From positions 1 through 32,747 of the forward strand of contig JAESSS010000095.1 in the NCBI GenBank assembly GCA_016763975.1: DNA of 32,747 bases, written 5' to 3'. Position 1 is the first letter of the stretch, and each line of letters opens with the position of its first letter. Below are positions 15,354 through 23,961 of this stretch, one piece after another. This DNA is from Candidatus Altimarinota bacterium (GTDB lineage Bacteria > Patescibacteriota > Gracilibacteria > UBA1369 > LOWO2-01-FULL-3). A program made the translations under genes and the position numbers. The notes under the pieces are model-generated. The model searched no databases. It was not told the DNA's origin and saw only the letters and a list, made by a program, of their open reading frames with translations.

Positions 15354-17435
15354 ATGGCTAAATTTCCAACTTCCAATCCGGGAGCCCCAAAGCGAAAACC
15401 GGACACAAAAGCAATTTTAAAAGGTTTTACTAATAATCGTAAAGCGATCGACGCAGGCAAACTTACATGGGAATACCTCCCAAAGAAAATAAAACACATC
15501 AAAAGAGACACTAGTATCCTTATATCAAGCCAAGGTAAACCTCTTTCAAATGCAAGAGGGAGAAAAGGTTTAGTCTACAAAACAGATGAAATCAAATTCT
15601 TCGGTAGAAACATGACAAAAATAAATGGAAAAAATTATGTTTTTGTTAAAGTAAAACACCACCTCGGAGAATACAGAACAAAACTAAAAGGTAAATATCG
15701 TACTTACACTGGATATATCGCCGTTTCATCTTTAACAAGTGTTGCGCCAGTTAAAAAGGCTGCAGTAAAGAAACCTGCTCCAGTTAAAGCAGCAGCACCA
15801 AAACGAACAAATGTAGGACCAAAAATCAAAACTATTAAATACAAAAGACCTGCAAACACCCCTACTCCAAAAATTAAAGCAAAGAGCAAAAAAGTAGAAA
15901 CAAAAGTTAAACTGAAAAAAACTCCAAAAAGAATAATTGAGAAAAAAGAAACATCCATACAACTTGCTGACAAAGCAGAAAAAACCCTATCCCCACTACT
16001 TAACGACGGGATAAAAATTTCAAGAGACAAACTCTCAATCACATTAACCGACACAACACTAAAATCACCACACAATTTACCAGCTAAAATCGCTATTCTA
16101 CGAACTGGACTAATAAAAATAAACGGAAAAGCAACAACACTCAAAACACTACTCGCAAAAGCAAAAGCAGCAATCAAAGCCTTACGTGAAAATGTACAAA
16201 AAACTAAAACCACTGAAAAACTATCAACATCAGCTGAAAACTACGCAAAAAACATCACACTCCTACAAAGATACTTCAAAAAAGCACCATTCAAGAAAAT
16301 GGGTGCAAAACTAGCCACAAACGAAGCCCTCGAGTTCGGGGACAAACTAGTTCCAGACACTATCCTAACTTTAGGTAAAACACACAAATATCACTTCCAA
16401 ATCGAATTCAAAAACAACAAATACTACCTCTCAATCGGAGGTATGAAGACAAAAAAACCTCATTTCACAATAGCTACACCAATCAAATACCCAAAAGGAT
16501 CAAATTCAATGGGACGTTTTGCCAAACTTGCTACTTATTATATCAACACCGCAAAACGCGGAGGATTCCTTAAAGTACTCGAAGCAAAACGCCAAGCAGT
16601 AATCGACAAACAAAACAAAGCAAAACAGACAAAACCTGCAGGAACACCAGCAGCAAAACCTACAAAAAAAGCGCCAAAGCAAAAAGAAACAATTACAACA
16701 AAAGGCGAAACAGCTCCACCAGCAACACTAATCAAACTACAAGTTGAACAAGCAATCAAACAATATGCAGAAGGCTATCTTGAAGTAGAAATCAAAGAAG
16801 CTGGTGATACAAAGCACCTTACCATCTATGAAAAGTTGAATCCGAAAAAAATTACTGCACAAATGTTAGTCGAATCAGGAGCAGATAAAATCGCAAAATA
16901 TTATGTAAACGGTAGTGATAAGGCACAAAGCAACTTCGCCAAAGCCATGCAAATGGTAGTAGATGAAGTCAAACAAAATTACAGATTTGACCTAAAAATT
17001 GAACCTGAAACCAACACTGCAAAACGCCCAGCAGCAATCGAAAAACAAAACAAAGTAAAACCTGCAGGAGCACCAGCAACGAAAGCAGCTCCCCAAAAGG
17101 AAAAAATCCCTTCAGCAGGAAGCATAAAAAACAAACTAGAATTAAAAATCCAAAAATTCACAGGAGGAAATGTAGAAGTAAACGTAAACGAATTCAAAGG
17201 TGAAACAATGGTCTCACTCGTAGGCGCACACAACAAGCTAATAGTAGGTTTTAGCATCGACCCTAGCAAAGCTAAACCATATGAATTTCAAAACAAAAGC
17301 TACAAAACATTCGGAGAAGCAATGAGAAGGGCAGTAAAAGAAGTAAGAAAAACTTACATGATGGACCTCAATCCTATCACTGGGGAAGTTACTTATCACG
17401 CTGACCTCACACCCCTAGACGAGAACGAAAGTTAA
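15354..17435 (+). CDS. Large Lys-rich protein with SH3-like domain and three related modules
   Basis: A 693-aa, very basic protein I cannot assign to a known family. Residues about 45-127 look like an SH3-type beta barrel ending in YTGYIAVSSL. A Lys/Ala/Pro linker follows (about 130-200), then a helical region to about 310. Three related modules follow at about 320-405, 455-550 and 588-680. Each has a beta part such as KYYLSIGG, LEVEIKEAG or VEVNVNEF and ends in a helix such as SMGRFAKLATYYIN, AKAMQMVVDEVKQNY or GEAMRRAVKEVRKTY. Linkers repeat a K(Q)NK-K-PAG-PA-K pattern. No signal peptide or membrane helix is visible. It has its own promoter and follows the M23-like gene, so a shared envelope role is possible but unproven. 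Confidence 0.7.
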   Translation: MAKFPTSNPGAPKRKPDTKAILKGFTNNRKAIDAGKLTWEYLPKKIKHIKRDTSILISSQGKPLSNARGRKGLVYKTDEIKFFGRNMTKINGKNYVFVKVKHHLGEYRTKLKGKYRTYTGYIAVSSLTSVAPVKKAAVKKPAPVKAAAPKRTNVGPKIKTIKYKRPANTPTPKIKAKSKKVETKVKLKKTPKRIIEKKETSIQLADKAEKTLSPLLNDGIKISRDKLSITLTDTTLKSPHNLPAKIAILRTGLIKINGKATTLKTLLAKAKAAIKALRENVQKTKTTEKLSTSAENYAKNITLLQRYFKKAPFKKMGAKLATNEALEFGDKLVPDTILTLGKTHKYHFQIEFKNNKYYLSIGGMKTKKPHFTIATPIKYPKGSNSMGRFAKLATYYINTAKRGGFLKVLEAKRQAVIDKQNKAKQTKPAGTPAAKPTKKAPKQKETITTKGETAPPATLIKLQVEQAIKQYAEGYLEVEIKEAGDTKHLTIYEKLNPKKITAQMLVESGADKIAKYYVNGSDKAQSNFAKAMQMVVDEVKQNYRFDLKIEPETNTAKRPAAIEKQNKVKPAGAPATKAAPQKEKIPSAGSIKNKLELKIQKFTGGNVEVNVNEFKGETMVSLVGAHNKLIVGFSIDPSKAKPYEFQNKSYKTFGEAMRRAVKEVRKTYMMDLNPITGEVTYHADLTPLDENES
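16610..17115 (+). repeat. Repeated Lys/Pro/Ala linkers in the Lys-rich protein
   Basis: Two low-complexity linkers of the same type occur within this span. One encodes IDKQNKAKQTKPAGTPAAKP (about 16604-16663) and the other IEKQNKVKPAGAPATKAAPQ (about 17037-17096). Each lies just before a module start, so linker plus module seem to have been duplicated as a unit. Confidence 0.55.
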
Positions 17436-17459
17436 AGAATAAAACAGAGCTTTCTCCCC

Positions 17460-17487
17460 TTGACTTCGACTAGACAGCACATATAAT
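17460..17487 (+). promoter_or_regulatory. Promoter of fusA
   Basis: TTGACT (17460-17465), a 16-nt spacer and a perfect TATAAT (17482-17487). It is among the strongest promoters seen here and gives a leader of about 53 nt, longer than most others in this window. Confidence 0.8.
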
Positions 17488-17493
17488 GCGTCT

Positions 17494-17518
17494 AGCTTTT
17501 TCGCATGCGCAAAAGGCT
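17494..17518 (+). promoter_or_regulatory. Hairpin at the 5' end of the fusA leader
   Basis: AGCTTTTT (17494-17501) can pair with AAAAGGCT (17511-17518, one G-T pair), enclosing CGCATGCGC, which can itself fold. The predicted transcript begins at or next to this stem. A role in mRNA stability or control is possible. It is not followed by a U-tract. Confidence 0.4.
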
Positions 17519-17546
17519 GCAGTATTTCTAACTAAAAAAATTAAAC

Positions 17547-19640
17547 ATGTCACAGGAACTAAAAGACTTACGTAATATCGGAATTATCGCCCACATTGAT
17601 GCGGGAAAAACAACAGTTACAGAAAGAATCCTTTTTTATACAGGAAGAACTCACAAAATTGGTGAAACTCACACTGGAGAATCACAAATGGATTGGATGG
17701 AACAAGAGAGAGAAAGAGGTATTACAATTACATCAGCAGCAACAACATGTTTCTGGAAAGTAGGAGACACAAAACACCAAATCAACATCATCGACACTCC
17801 TGGACACGTAGATTTCACAGTAGAAGTAGAACGTTCACTTCGTGTATTGGATGGAGGTGTAGCAGTATTTGATGGAGCAATGGGAGTAGAACCTCAATCT
17901 GAAACAGTATGGAGACAAGCCGATAAATACAATGTTCCACGTATCGCTTTCATCAACAAAATGGACAAAATGGGTGCTGACTTCTTCATGAGTCTTGGCA
18001 CTATTCACGAAAGACTGACAAAAGACGCCATCGCAATCCAAATCCCAATTGGAGCTGAAAACGAATACGAAGGAGCTATCGATCTCATTGATATGAAAGC
18101 CTTCAACTACAGTGGTGAACATGGTGAAGTAATCGAAATCGTTGAAATCCCAGAAAATCTTAAAGAAAAAGCAGAAGAATATCGTGCACTATTAGTTGAA
18201 AAAGTTGCAGAAACCGACGATTCCCTAATGGAAAAATTCCTTGAAGATGCAGAAATCACTGCTCCAGAATTGAAAGAAGGAATTAGAAAAGCAACAATCG
18301 CCGGTTTAATCTACCCTGTAATGTGTGGAACAGCCCTTCAAAACAAAGGTGTTCAACAAATACTCGACGCAGCTTGTTGGTTCCTACCTTCCCCAAAAGA
18401 TATAGCGGATATCCAAGGTACTGACGTAGACGATTCTGAAACAAAAATGAGCAGAAAACCTGATGTAAACGAGCCATTCTCAGCACTAGCATTTAAAATC
18501 GCAACTGATCCATTCGTAGGAAATCTATGTTTCTTCCGTGTATATTCCGGAAAACTAGAATCAGGGTCTTACATCCTGAATGCCTCTACAGGAAAGAAAG
18601 AACGTGTTGGACGACTACTCCAAATGCACGCTAACTCTCGTGAAGAAATCAAAGTAGTAACAGCCGGAAACATCGCAGCTATCGTCGGTCTAAAAGGAAC
18701 AACAACAGGAAACACTCTATGTGACCTCAAACAACCTATCCTTCTAGAATCAATCGAATTCCCAGAACCAGTAATCTCTATTGCTGTTGAACCAAAAACT
18801 AAAGCCGATCAAGAAAAAATGGGTATCGCCCTCCAAAAACTTTCTGCAGAAGATCCTACTTTCCGAGTACGCACAGATGAAGAGACTAACCAGGTTATCC
18901 TCTCAGGAATGGGAGAATTGCACCTAGACATCATCATCGATCGTATGAGAAGAGAGTTCAAAGTAGAAGCAAACGTTGGTGCGCCTCAGGTAGCTTACAG
19001 AGAAACAATCAGCAAAGAAGTAACAGTAAGAGAAAAATACGCAAAACAATCAGGTGGTCGTGGTCAATTCGCAGATGTACACATCAAAATCACTCCACAA
19101 GAACCTGGTGTACCTTACGAATTTGAAAACTCAATTGTCGGAGGCAAAATTCCTAAAGAATATATCCCTGCAGTTGATAAAGGTATCCAAGAAGCTATGT
19201 CCAAAGGTGTTATCGCTGGCTTCCCTATCGTAGATCTCAAAGCTGAGCTAATCGACGGAAGTTACCATGATGTAGATTCATCAGAAATGGCCTTTAAGAT
19301 CGCTGGATCAATCTGTTTCCAAAATGCGGTTAAACAAGCTAGTCCAAAACTACTAGAACCGGTGATGAATGTAGAAGTTACAGTTCCTGAAGATTATTTC
19401 GGAGACGTAATGGGAGACATCAATTCACGTCGTGGACAAATTCAAGAATCAGGAGATAGAGGAGTAGTCAAATTCATCAAATCAATCATCCCACTTGCAT
19501 CAATGTTTGGTTACGCAACCGAGCTTCGATCAATGACACAAGGCCGTGGTAACTACACAATGGAATTTGGACACTACGCTCAAGTACCTAACAATGTAGC
19601 TGAAGAAATCATCGCAAAACGTACAAGTGGAGGCGAATAA
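17547..19640 (+). CDS. fusA: Elongation factor G
   Basis: EF-G is the GTPase that drives translocation on the ribosome and, with RRF, recycles it. The 697-aa length is normal. AHIDAGKTT (about 16-24) is the P-loop, [11 protein letters not shown] is switch I, DTPGHVDF is G3 and NKMD is G4. Later hallmarks include [14 protein letters not shown] and, in domain [15 protein letters not shown] and [13 protein letters not shown]. The start [18 protein letters not shown] fits the family. It has its own strong promoter, and tuf has another, so the two are not strictly co-transcribed. Confidence 0.98.
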   Translation: MSQELKDLRNIGIIAHIDAGKTTVTERILFYTGRTHKIGETHTGESQMDWMEQERERGITITSAATTCFWKVGDTKHQINIIDTPGHVDFTVEVERSLRVLDGGVAVFDGAMGVEPQSETVWRQADKYNVPRIAFINKMDKMGADFFMSLGTIHERLTKDAIAIQIPIGAENEYEGAIDLIDMKAFNYSGEHGEVIEIVEIPENLKEKAEEYRALLVEKVAETDDSLMEKFLEDAEITAPELKEGIRKATIAGLIYPVMCGTALQNKGVQQILDAACWFLPSPKDIADIQGTDVDDSETKMSRKPDVNEPFSALAFKIATDPFVGNLCFFRVYSGKLESGSYILNASTGKKERVGRLLQMHANSREEIKVVTAGNIAAIVGLKGTTTGNTLCDLKQPILLESIEFPEPVISIAVEPKTKADQEKMGIALQKLSAEDPTFRVRTDEETNQVILSGMGELHLDIIIDRMRREFKVEANVGAPQVAYRETISKEVTVREKYAKQSGGRGQFADVHIKITPQEPGVPYEFENSIVGGKIPKEYIPAVDKGIQEAMSKGVIAGFPIVDLKAELIDGSYHDVDSSEMAFKIAGSICFQNAVKQASPKLLEPVMNVEVTVPEDYFGDVMGDINSRRGQIQESGDRGVVKFIKSIIPLASMFGYATELRSMTQGRGNYTMEFGHYAQVPNNVAEEIIAKRTSGGE

Positions 19641-19645
19641 TCATC

Positions 19646-19674
19646 TTGCGTTGGGATTTTTTTTCATATAAGAT
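19646..19674 (+). promoter_or_regulatory. Promoter of tuf
   Basis: TTGCGT (19646-19651), a 17-nt spacer with a run of eight T, and TAAGAT (19669-19674, overlapping TATAAG at 19667). The start site is near 19681, about 34 nt before the ATG. It rules out an in-frame extension of tuf that begins at 19646. Confidence 0.6.
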
Positions 19675-19714
19675 TCCCGCGCTTAATATCCTTATATATC
19701 TAAACACCCCACTC

Positions 19715-20899
19715 ATGGCAGACGGAGTATTTGATAGGAGTAAACCACACGTTAACGTTGGTACAATCGGACACGTTGATCACGGTAAAACTACCCTAAC
19801 AGCTGCAATTACAACTGTAGCACACAAACATTACGGTACTGGTAAAGCAGTTGCTTTCGATCAAATCGACAACGCACCAGAAGAAAAAGAAAGAGGTATC
19901 ACTATTGCTACTTCTCACCAAGAGTATGAAACAGACAAACGTCACTACGCTCACGTAGATTGTCCGGGACATGCAGATTACGTAGAGAACATGATTACTG
20001 GAGCCGCTCAAATGGACGGTGCTATTCTAGTATGTTCTGCAGCAGATGGACCTATGCCACAAACTCGTGAACATATCCTTCTTGCTAGACAGGTTAACGT
20101 TCCTTACATCATCGTATTCCTCAATAAGATGGATATGGCTGATCCGGATATCGCTGAACTTTCAGAAATGGAAATCCGCGAACTTCTAAACAAATACGAA
20201 TATCCTGGTGATGATACTCCAATCATCAAAGGATCTGCTCTTAAAGCTCTCGAAGGAGATGCTGAATACGAAAAAGCAATCGTTGAACTTCTTGAAACTC
20301 TCGATTCATACATTCCTCAACCAAAACGTGAACTAGACAAACCTTTCCTAATGCCAATAGAAGACGTGTTCTCTATCAAGGGACGTGGAACTGTTGCTAC
20401 AGGTAAGATCGAAACTGGTGTAGTAAACGTAAATGACGAAATTGAAATCGTTGGTATCAAAGATACTAGGAAAATCGTAGTAACTGGTGTTGAAATGTTC
20501 AAGAAAACTCTTGATCGTGGAGAAGCTGGTGACAACGTTGGTATCCTTCTAAGAGGTATTGAAAGAGAAGAAATCGAACGTGGACAAGTACTTGCAGCTG
20601 CAGGAACTATCACTCCACACACTAAGTTCGAAGCTGAACTTTACATCCTCACTAAAGATGAAGGTGGACGTCATACTCCATTCTTCAAAGGTTACAAACC
20701 TCAGTTCTACATCAGAACAACTGACGTAACTGGTGACGTAGAGCTTCCACCTGACGTTGAAATGGTAATGCCTGGTGATAATGTCAAAATGATCATTACA
20801 CTTGGATACCCTATCGCACTAGAGCAAGGTACACGTTTTGCTATCCGTGAAGGAGGTAGAACAGTAGGTGCCGGAGTTATCGCAAAAATCATTGAGTAA
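19715..20899 (+). CDS. tuf: Elongation factor Tu
   Basis: EF-Tu delivers aminoacyl-tRNA to the ribosome as a GTP complex. I start at ATG 19715 ([19 protein letters not shown], 394 aa), since family members begin just before this text and a promoter occupies the upstream in-frame sequence. GHVDHGKTT is the P-loop, DCPGHADYV holds the catalytic His, and NKMD is G4. Domains 2 and 3 are complete, with [13 protein letters not shown] and a normal C-terminus. One change in a conserved place is DYVENMITG, where most have DYVKNMITG. A strong terminator follows. Confidence 0.98.
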   Translation: MADGVFDRSKPHVNVGTIGHVDHGKTTLTAAITTVAHKHYGTGKAVAFDQIDNAPEEKERGITIATSHQEYETDKRHYAHVDCPGHADYVENMITGAAQMDGAILVCSAADGPMPQTREHILLARQVNVPYIIVFLNKMDMADPDIAELSEMEIRELLNKYEYPGDDTPIIKGSALKALEGDAEYEKAIVELLETLDSYIPQPKRELDKPFLMPIEDVFSIKGRGTVATGKIETGVVNVNDEIEIVGIKDTRKIVVTGVEMFKKTLDRGEAGDNVGILLRGIEREEIERGQVLAAAGTITPHTKFEAELYILTKDEGGRHTPFFKGYKPQFYIRTTDVTGDVELPPDVEMVMPGDNVKMIITLGYPIALEQGTRFAIREGGRTVGAGVIAKIIE

Positions 20900-20920
20900 T
20901 TTTTACTCACTAGAAATAAG

Positions 20921-20953
20921 AAAGGCCGTCCAGTTGGACGGTCTTTTTGTTTG
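20921..20953 (+). terminator. Intrinsic terminator after tuf
   Basis: GGCCGTCC and GGACGGTC form an 8-bp stem (one G-T pair) around an AGTT loop, followed by TTTTTGTTT. It ends the tuf unit. The -35 of the rpsJ promoter lies in the last bases of the T-tract. Confidence 0.9.
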
Positions 20954-20979
20954 ACTAAGTCCTAAAAAAACTATATAAA
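20951..20979 (+). promoter_or_regulatory. Promoter of rpsJ
   Basis: TTGACT (20951-20956), a 17-nt spacer and TATAAA (20974-20979). The leader of about 75 nt contains CCC-AAGC-GGG (near 21023) that could form a small stem. Confidence 0.75.
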
Positions 20980-21058
20980 ACTTCTACAAAATTGCTTCTT
21001 CTGATTTTAGAAAAGCACTCGCCCAAGCGGGACATCTCGATTTTTAACCCATACAAAT

Positions 21059-21382
21059 ATGGCAGCCCAACAAAAGATTCGTATCAAGATCAAATCATTC
21101 GATCACAAAATCATTGATGAGACTTCAAAACTCATTTTAGAAACAGCCGAAAGAACCGGAGCCATTGTAGCGGGACCAATTCCTCTTCCAACAAAAATCG
21201 AGAAATTCACAGTAAACAAATCAACCTTCGTTCACAAAACATCTCGTGAACAATTCGAAATGCGCACACATTGTCGTATTATCGATATTACTGAAGCTAC
21301 ACCAAACACAATCGAATCACTTTCAAACCTCGCACTTCCAGCTGGTGTAGAAATCGAAATCAAAATGCTCCAAGCGACATAA
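21059..21382 (+). CDS. rpsJ: 30S ribosomal protein S10
   Basis: S10 is part of the 30S head and is also the NusE transcription factor. The 107-aa protein has the expected [18 protein letters not shown] start, [36 protein letters not shown] and an [11 protein letters not shown] end. Unusually, it is not joined to rplC. It has its own promoter, a terminator before it and another after it, and two unrelated genes then intervene. Confidence 0.97.
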   Translation: MAAQQKIRIKIKSFDHKIIDETSKLILETAERTGAIVAGPIPLPTKIEKFTVNKSTFVHKTSREQFEMRTHCRIIDITEATPNTIESLSNLALPAGVEIEIKMLQAT

Positions 21383-21396
21383 TCACAACAAAAAAA

Positions 21397-21427
21397 TAAA
21401 AGGGCTCCTACTGGGGCCTTTTTTTGT
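21397..21427 (+). terminator. Intrinsic terminator after rpsJ
   Basis: AGGGCTCC and GGGGCCTT pair (with G-T pairs) around a TACT loop, followed by TTTTTTT. It isolates rpsJ from the antiporter gene downstream. Confidence 0.85.
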
Positions 21428-21435
21428 GCTAAAAT
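21427..21435 (+). promoter_or_regulatory. Extended -10 promoter of the antiporter gene
   Basis: TGCTAAAAT gives a TGn extended -10 (TAAAAT) directly after the rpsJ terminator. The ATG at 21460 lies 24 nt downstream. No clear -35 is visible, because that place is taken by the terminator stem. Confidence 0.45.
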
Positions 21436-21459
21436 CCTCGCAACAACTCATTCAAAACT

Positions 21460-22416
21460 ATGGAAACCATTATACAGTCATTACTATTCATCTTCTTTCT
21501 AGCAATAGTAATTAAATCAGCTGACTATTTCACAGAAGCAGCCGAAAAAATTGGACTGCACTTCAAGATATCTCCATTTATAATCGGAGTAACAATCATC
21601 GCCCTCGGCACCTCACTTCCCGAAGTCGCCACCTCAGTATCTTCCGTACTAAAAAACGAATCTAGTATGGTGATAAACAACGTAGTCGGCTCCAACATGG
21701 CCAACATCCTCTTTGTATTAGCCATTACAGCCATTGTCGGTCGCGGCATCAAAGTAGACAGAGATATCATCAAAAATGACCTTCCCATCCTCCTAGCCAG
21801 CACAATCCTCATTTTTCTCACCACCCTCGATGGAGTTTTCACCATACCAGACGCAATCATTTCCCTCATAATCCTACTCACATACACAATATACAACGCC
21901 AAATCACACCGCCAAATAGACCCCCAAGAAAAAAGAGACCAATCCAAACTAAAAAAAGAAACAAAAAAACTGGGCTTCAAACAACCACTAATAATGATCA
22001 CCTCAGGAGTTGCCCTTTATTTCTCAGCCAGCTTCACAATCGACTCCGTCATCACTATTGCTAACATATTCAACATATCCACCGGCATCATCGCCGTATC
22101 AGCCGTTGCCATAGGTACCTCCCTCCCTGAACTAGCCGTCTCAATTATCGCTATCAAAAAAGGCAAAGCCGACATCGCTATCGGAAACATCACAGGCTCA
22201 AACATCTTCAATATCCTTGGTGTCATGGGCATTCCAGCCCTCATTGGCCCTCTCGAAATCCCCCAAGAAGTAATCACATTTCACATCCCCGCCCTCCTCC
22301 TCGTAACAATCCTCTACATCTTCATCACCATCGACAAAGAAATCTCCCAATGGGAAGGAATCACCCTCCTAATGCTCTTTGTAGCCTACCTTGGAAAGAC
22401 TTTTGGACTAATCTAG
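21460..22416 (+). CDS. Calcium/cation antiporter family protein (YrbG-like)
   Basis: A 318-aa inner-membrane protein of the CaCA superfamily, with about ten membrane helices in two inverted halves. The alpha-1 repeat GVTIIALGTSLPEVATSVSS holds Glu55, and the alpha-2 repeat AVAIGTSLPELAVSIIAIKK holds Glu224, the ion-binding acids. VVGSNMANILFVLAI and NITGSNIFNILGVMGI complete the repeats. A hydrophilic loop (about 148-172) separates the halves. It likely exchanges Na+ or H+ for Ca2+; the exact ion cannot be told. It separates rpsJ from rplC and ends at a CTAG shared with the opposite gene. Confidence 0.92.
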   Translation: METIIQSLLFIFFLAIVIKSADYFTEAAEKIGLHFKISPFIIGVTIIALGTSLPEVATSVSSVLKNESSMVINNVVGSNMANILFVLAITAIVGRGIKVDRDIIKNDLPILLASTILIFLTTLDGVFTIPDAIISLIILLTYTIYNAKSHRQIDPQEKRDQSKLKKETKKLGFKQPLIMITSGVALYFSASFTIDSVITIANIFNISTGIIAVSAVAIGTSLPELAVSIIAIKKGKADIAIGNITGSNIFNILGVMGIPALIGPLEIPQEVITFHIPALLLVTILYIFITIDKEISQWEGITLLMLFVAYLGKTFGLI

Positions 22417-23735
22417 AAAAGCTCTTTCTTTACATCAGCCTCAACAACAAGATAATACGAATCTTTAATTTTCACGTAAATAGATGGCTTCGCCCTATCC
22501 CACCCCTTAACCTTAACCTCATCCACCACTCCTTCAAAACAAGACAAACACTCAATCTCACCCTCACTACAATAAAAAAACTTCACCCCATCATCATGAT
22601 GCAAAACTGCCCCACTCGAGCCCACACCCACACCCGCTCTCGGAAGATCATCTAACCCTAAACTCAAATTCCTATTCCCACTATTAGAGTAAAACTTAAG
22701 CTTACGCCCACACACACGCCCCAATACACGGTTGGAACTTACCTCCGTAAAGGAAAACTTATAACCATCTCCATTCAACTGATAAACCCTAGTGCAACTA
22801 CCAGGCGAAATAGTATGCATCCCCTTAGCCCGACTCCACTTAATCGCAGAAACCCCCTTCAAATCTTTACAATACTTCTCAGCAATAAGCGGAAAAATAC
22901 TAAAGAAACTCTTCACCCAACGACCATCCACTGACCCGGCCTCCAAAACATTCTTCAAACCCTCCCTCTTCACCAAAGGCAACAAAGTTTTAACCTTGCT
23001 ATCATCTAGATCCAACTGCGAAATATCAAAAGCCAAAATAACCCTAAAAGCCTCAAGCAAAGAAGAAACCTTCTTCATCGACAAATACAAACTCTGCAAC
23101 AAAGCCCTATCCTCAAACGAAGGATCTCCAGAAATAGCCTCAAAAACAGCAGATAAATCTTTAGTTACAGCAATCCTCACAGAAAAAACATCCTGCACAA
23201 TACTACTAGCAGCGGGCAATCTCTTGAAATCACTCCTCCAAGCAAACAACTTAGCAAACATCTTCCTCACAGAAAAAACCTCCTCTTCAACCTTTTGCCT
23301 ACCCAGCTCAGACGGCAAACAAGAAAGAACTGAACGCATTTCCTCCTCAACAGCCTCCAAAGCCCTCAAACTATGAATAAAATTACCATCTCCAGACAAA
23401 AGCACTTTAATCTTAACAAAAACCCCAGCCCCCAAATTCAACGGATCCACAGTCACATTCAACAAATCATCAACACTTTCAGGCATCTGAGCAGTCTTCT
23501 CCAAACCAAATTCATGAATAAAAGCATTATAATCCACATTTGGATCTATTAGCTCACTATCCTCAGACCTATCATAAAAAGGCTTCAGTAGAAGCGGTTC
23601 ATGCCAAAGCATAATCGAATCTGCAGCAGCATCAATCGCATCCATTCGCTCACGCAGATCAGGATCCCCAGCAACACGACTCTTAAAATCGGCAACTTCA
23701 CCCAATAATAACTCTGAATTTGGCTTATTCACCAT
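22413..23735 (-). CDS. Hypothetical protein, head-on between rpsJ and rplC
   Basis: A 440-aa protein I do not recognise. I start at ATG 23735 (MVNKPNSELLLGEV). A promoter at 23756-23784 rules out a longer TTG start at 23759, which would lie inside the -10. The N-terminal two-thirds is helical (for example EAVEEEMRSVLSCLPSELG). The C-terminal third looks beta-rich (VYQLNGDGYKFSFTEV, KPSIYVKIKDSYYLVVEADV). There is no signal peptide or membrane segment. The coding strand is G/T-rich. Its stop (TAG, 22415-22413) overlaps the antiporter stop. Confidence 0.75.
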   Translation of the reverse strand: MVNKPNSELLLGEVADFKSRVAGDPDLRERMDAIDAAADSIMLWHEPLLLKPFYDRSEDSELIDPNVDYNAFIHEFGLEKTAQMPESVDDLLNVTVDPLNLGAGVFVKIKVLLSGDGNFIHSLRALEAVEEEMRSVLSCLPSELGRQKVEEEVFSVRKMFAKLFAWRSDFKRLPAASSIVQDVFSVRIAVTKDLSAVFEAISGDPSFEDRALLQSLYLSMKKVSSLLEAFRVILAFDISQLDLDDSKVKTLLPLVKREGLKNVLEAGSVDGRWVKSFFSIFPLIAEKYCKDLKGVSAIKWSRAKGMHTISPGSCTRVYQLNGDGYKFSFTEVSSNRVLGRVCGRKLKFYSNSGNRNLSLGLDDLPRAGVGVGSSGAVLHHDDGVKFFYCSEGEIECLSCFEGVVDEVKVKGWDRAKPSIYVKIKDSYYLVVEADVKKELF

Positions 23736-23755
23736 ATAATTAAATTTAAGCTGAG

Positions 23756-23784
23756 ACAATAGCCGTTTTTAACGAAAAAGTCAA
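23756..23784 (-). promoter_or_regulatory. Promoter of the head-on hypothetical gene
   Basis: The minus strand has TTGACT (23784-23779), a 17-nt spacer and TATTGT (23761-23756). The leader to the ATG at 23735 is about 14 nt. It is divergent from the S10-spc promoter 47 bp away. Confidence 0.65.
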
Positions 23785-23831
23785 GTCCCCTAGCCAAAAC
23801 CAAGCCTTGGGAAAAAAGTATAACTTTCCTG

Positions 23832-23860
23832 TTGACTACCCAGAAACACCTCTGTATATT
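23832..23860 (+). promoter_or_regulatory. Promoter of the S10-spc operon (rplC onward)
   Basis: TTGACT (23832-23837), a 17-nt spacer and TATATT (23855-23860). The start site is near 23867, giving a leader of about 95 nt, the longest in the window. ATTGC-ACAA-GCAAT (23859-23872) lies across the start region. Confidence 0.75.
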
Positions 23861-23930
23861 GCACAAGCAATTTTGACACTTGCATGTTAACAAAAAGTTT
23901 ATCGAGGCTGGCCAACAGTCAACATAAACA

Positions 23931-23942
23931 CTCCTCAAGGAG
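23931..23942 (+). promoter_or_regulatory. Small hairpin with AAGGAG in the rplC leader
   Basis: CTCC-TCAA-GGAG can pair, hiding an AAGGAG that ends 19 nt before the rplC ATG, too far for a normal Shine-Dalgarno site. It may be a control element of the ribosomal-protein operon, or it may serve a missed short frame. No such frame is evident. Confidence 0.3.
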
Positions 23943-23961
23943 ATTAACCAATCAAACAATT

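Noticed and set aside
15704-16213. A hydrophobic minus-strand frame opposite the Lys-rich gene
   Set aside because: Lys and Ala codons read backward as Phe and Ala/Gly/Val and mimic membrane helices. No start signals.
19646-19714. In-frame N-terminal extension of tuf
   Set aside because: It begins with TTG inside a promoter, and EF-Tu starts at [12 protein letters not shown].
21525-22001. A minus-strand frame opposite the antiporter
   Set aside because: It is a shadow of a well-supported membrane protein gene.
22792-23376. A 194-codon plus-strand frame opposite the head-on hypothetical
   Set aside because: The minus-strand gene has a good promoter and a continuous 440-codon frame. The plus frame has neither a promoter nor a plausible domain.
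23884-23961. In-frame N-terminal extension of rplC
   Set aside because: L3 proteins start at MSGIIGKKVGMT. The extension is leader sequence just after the predicted start site.
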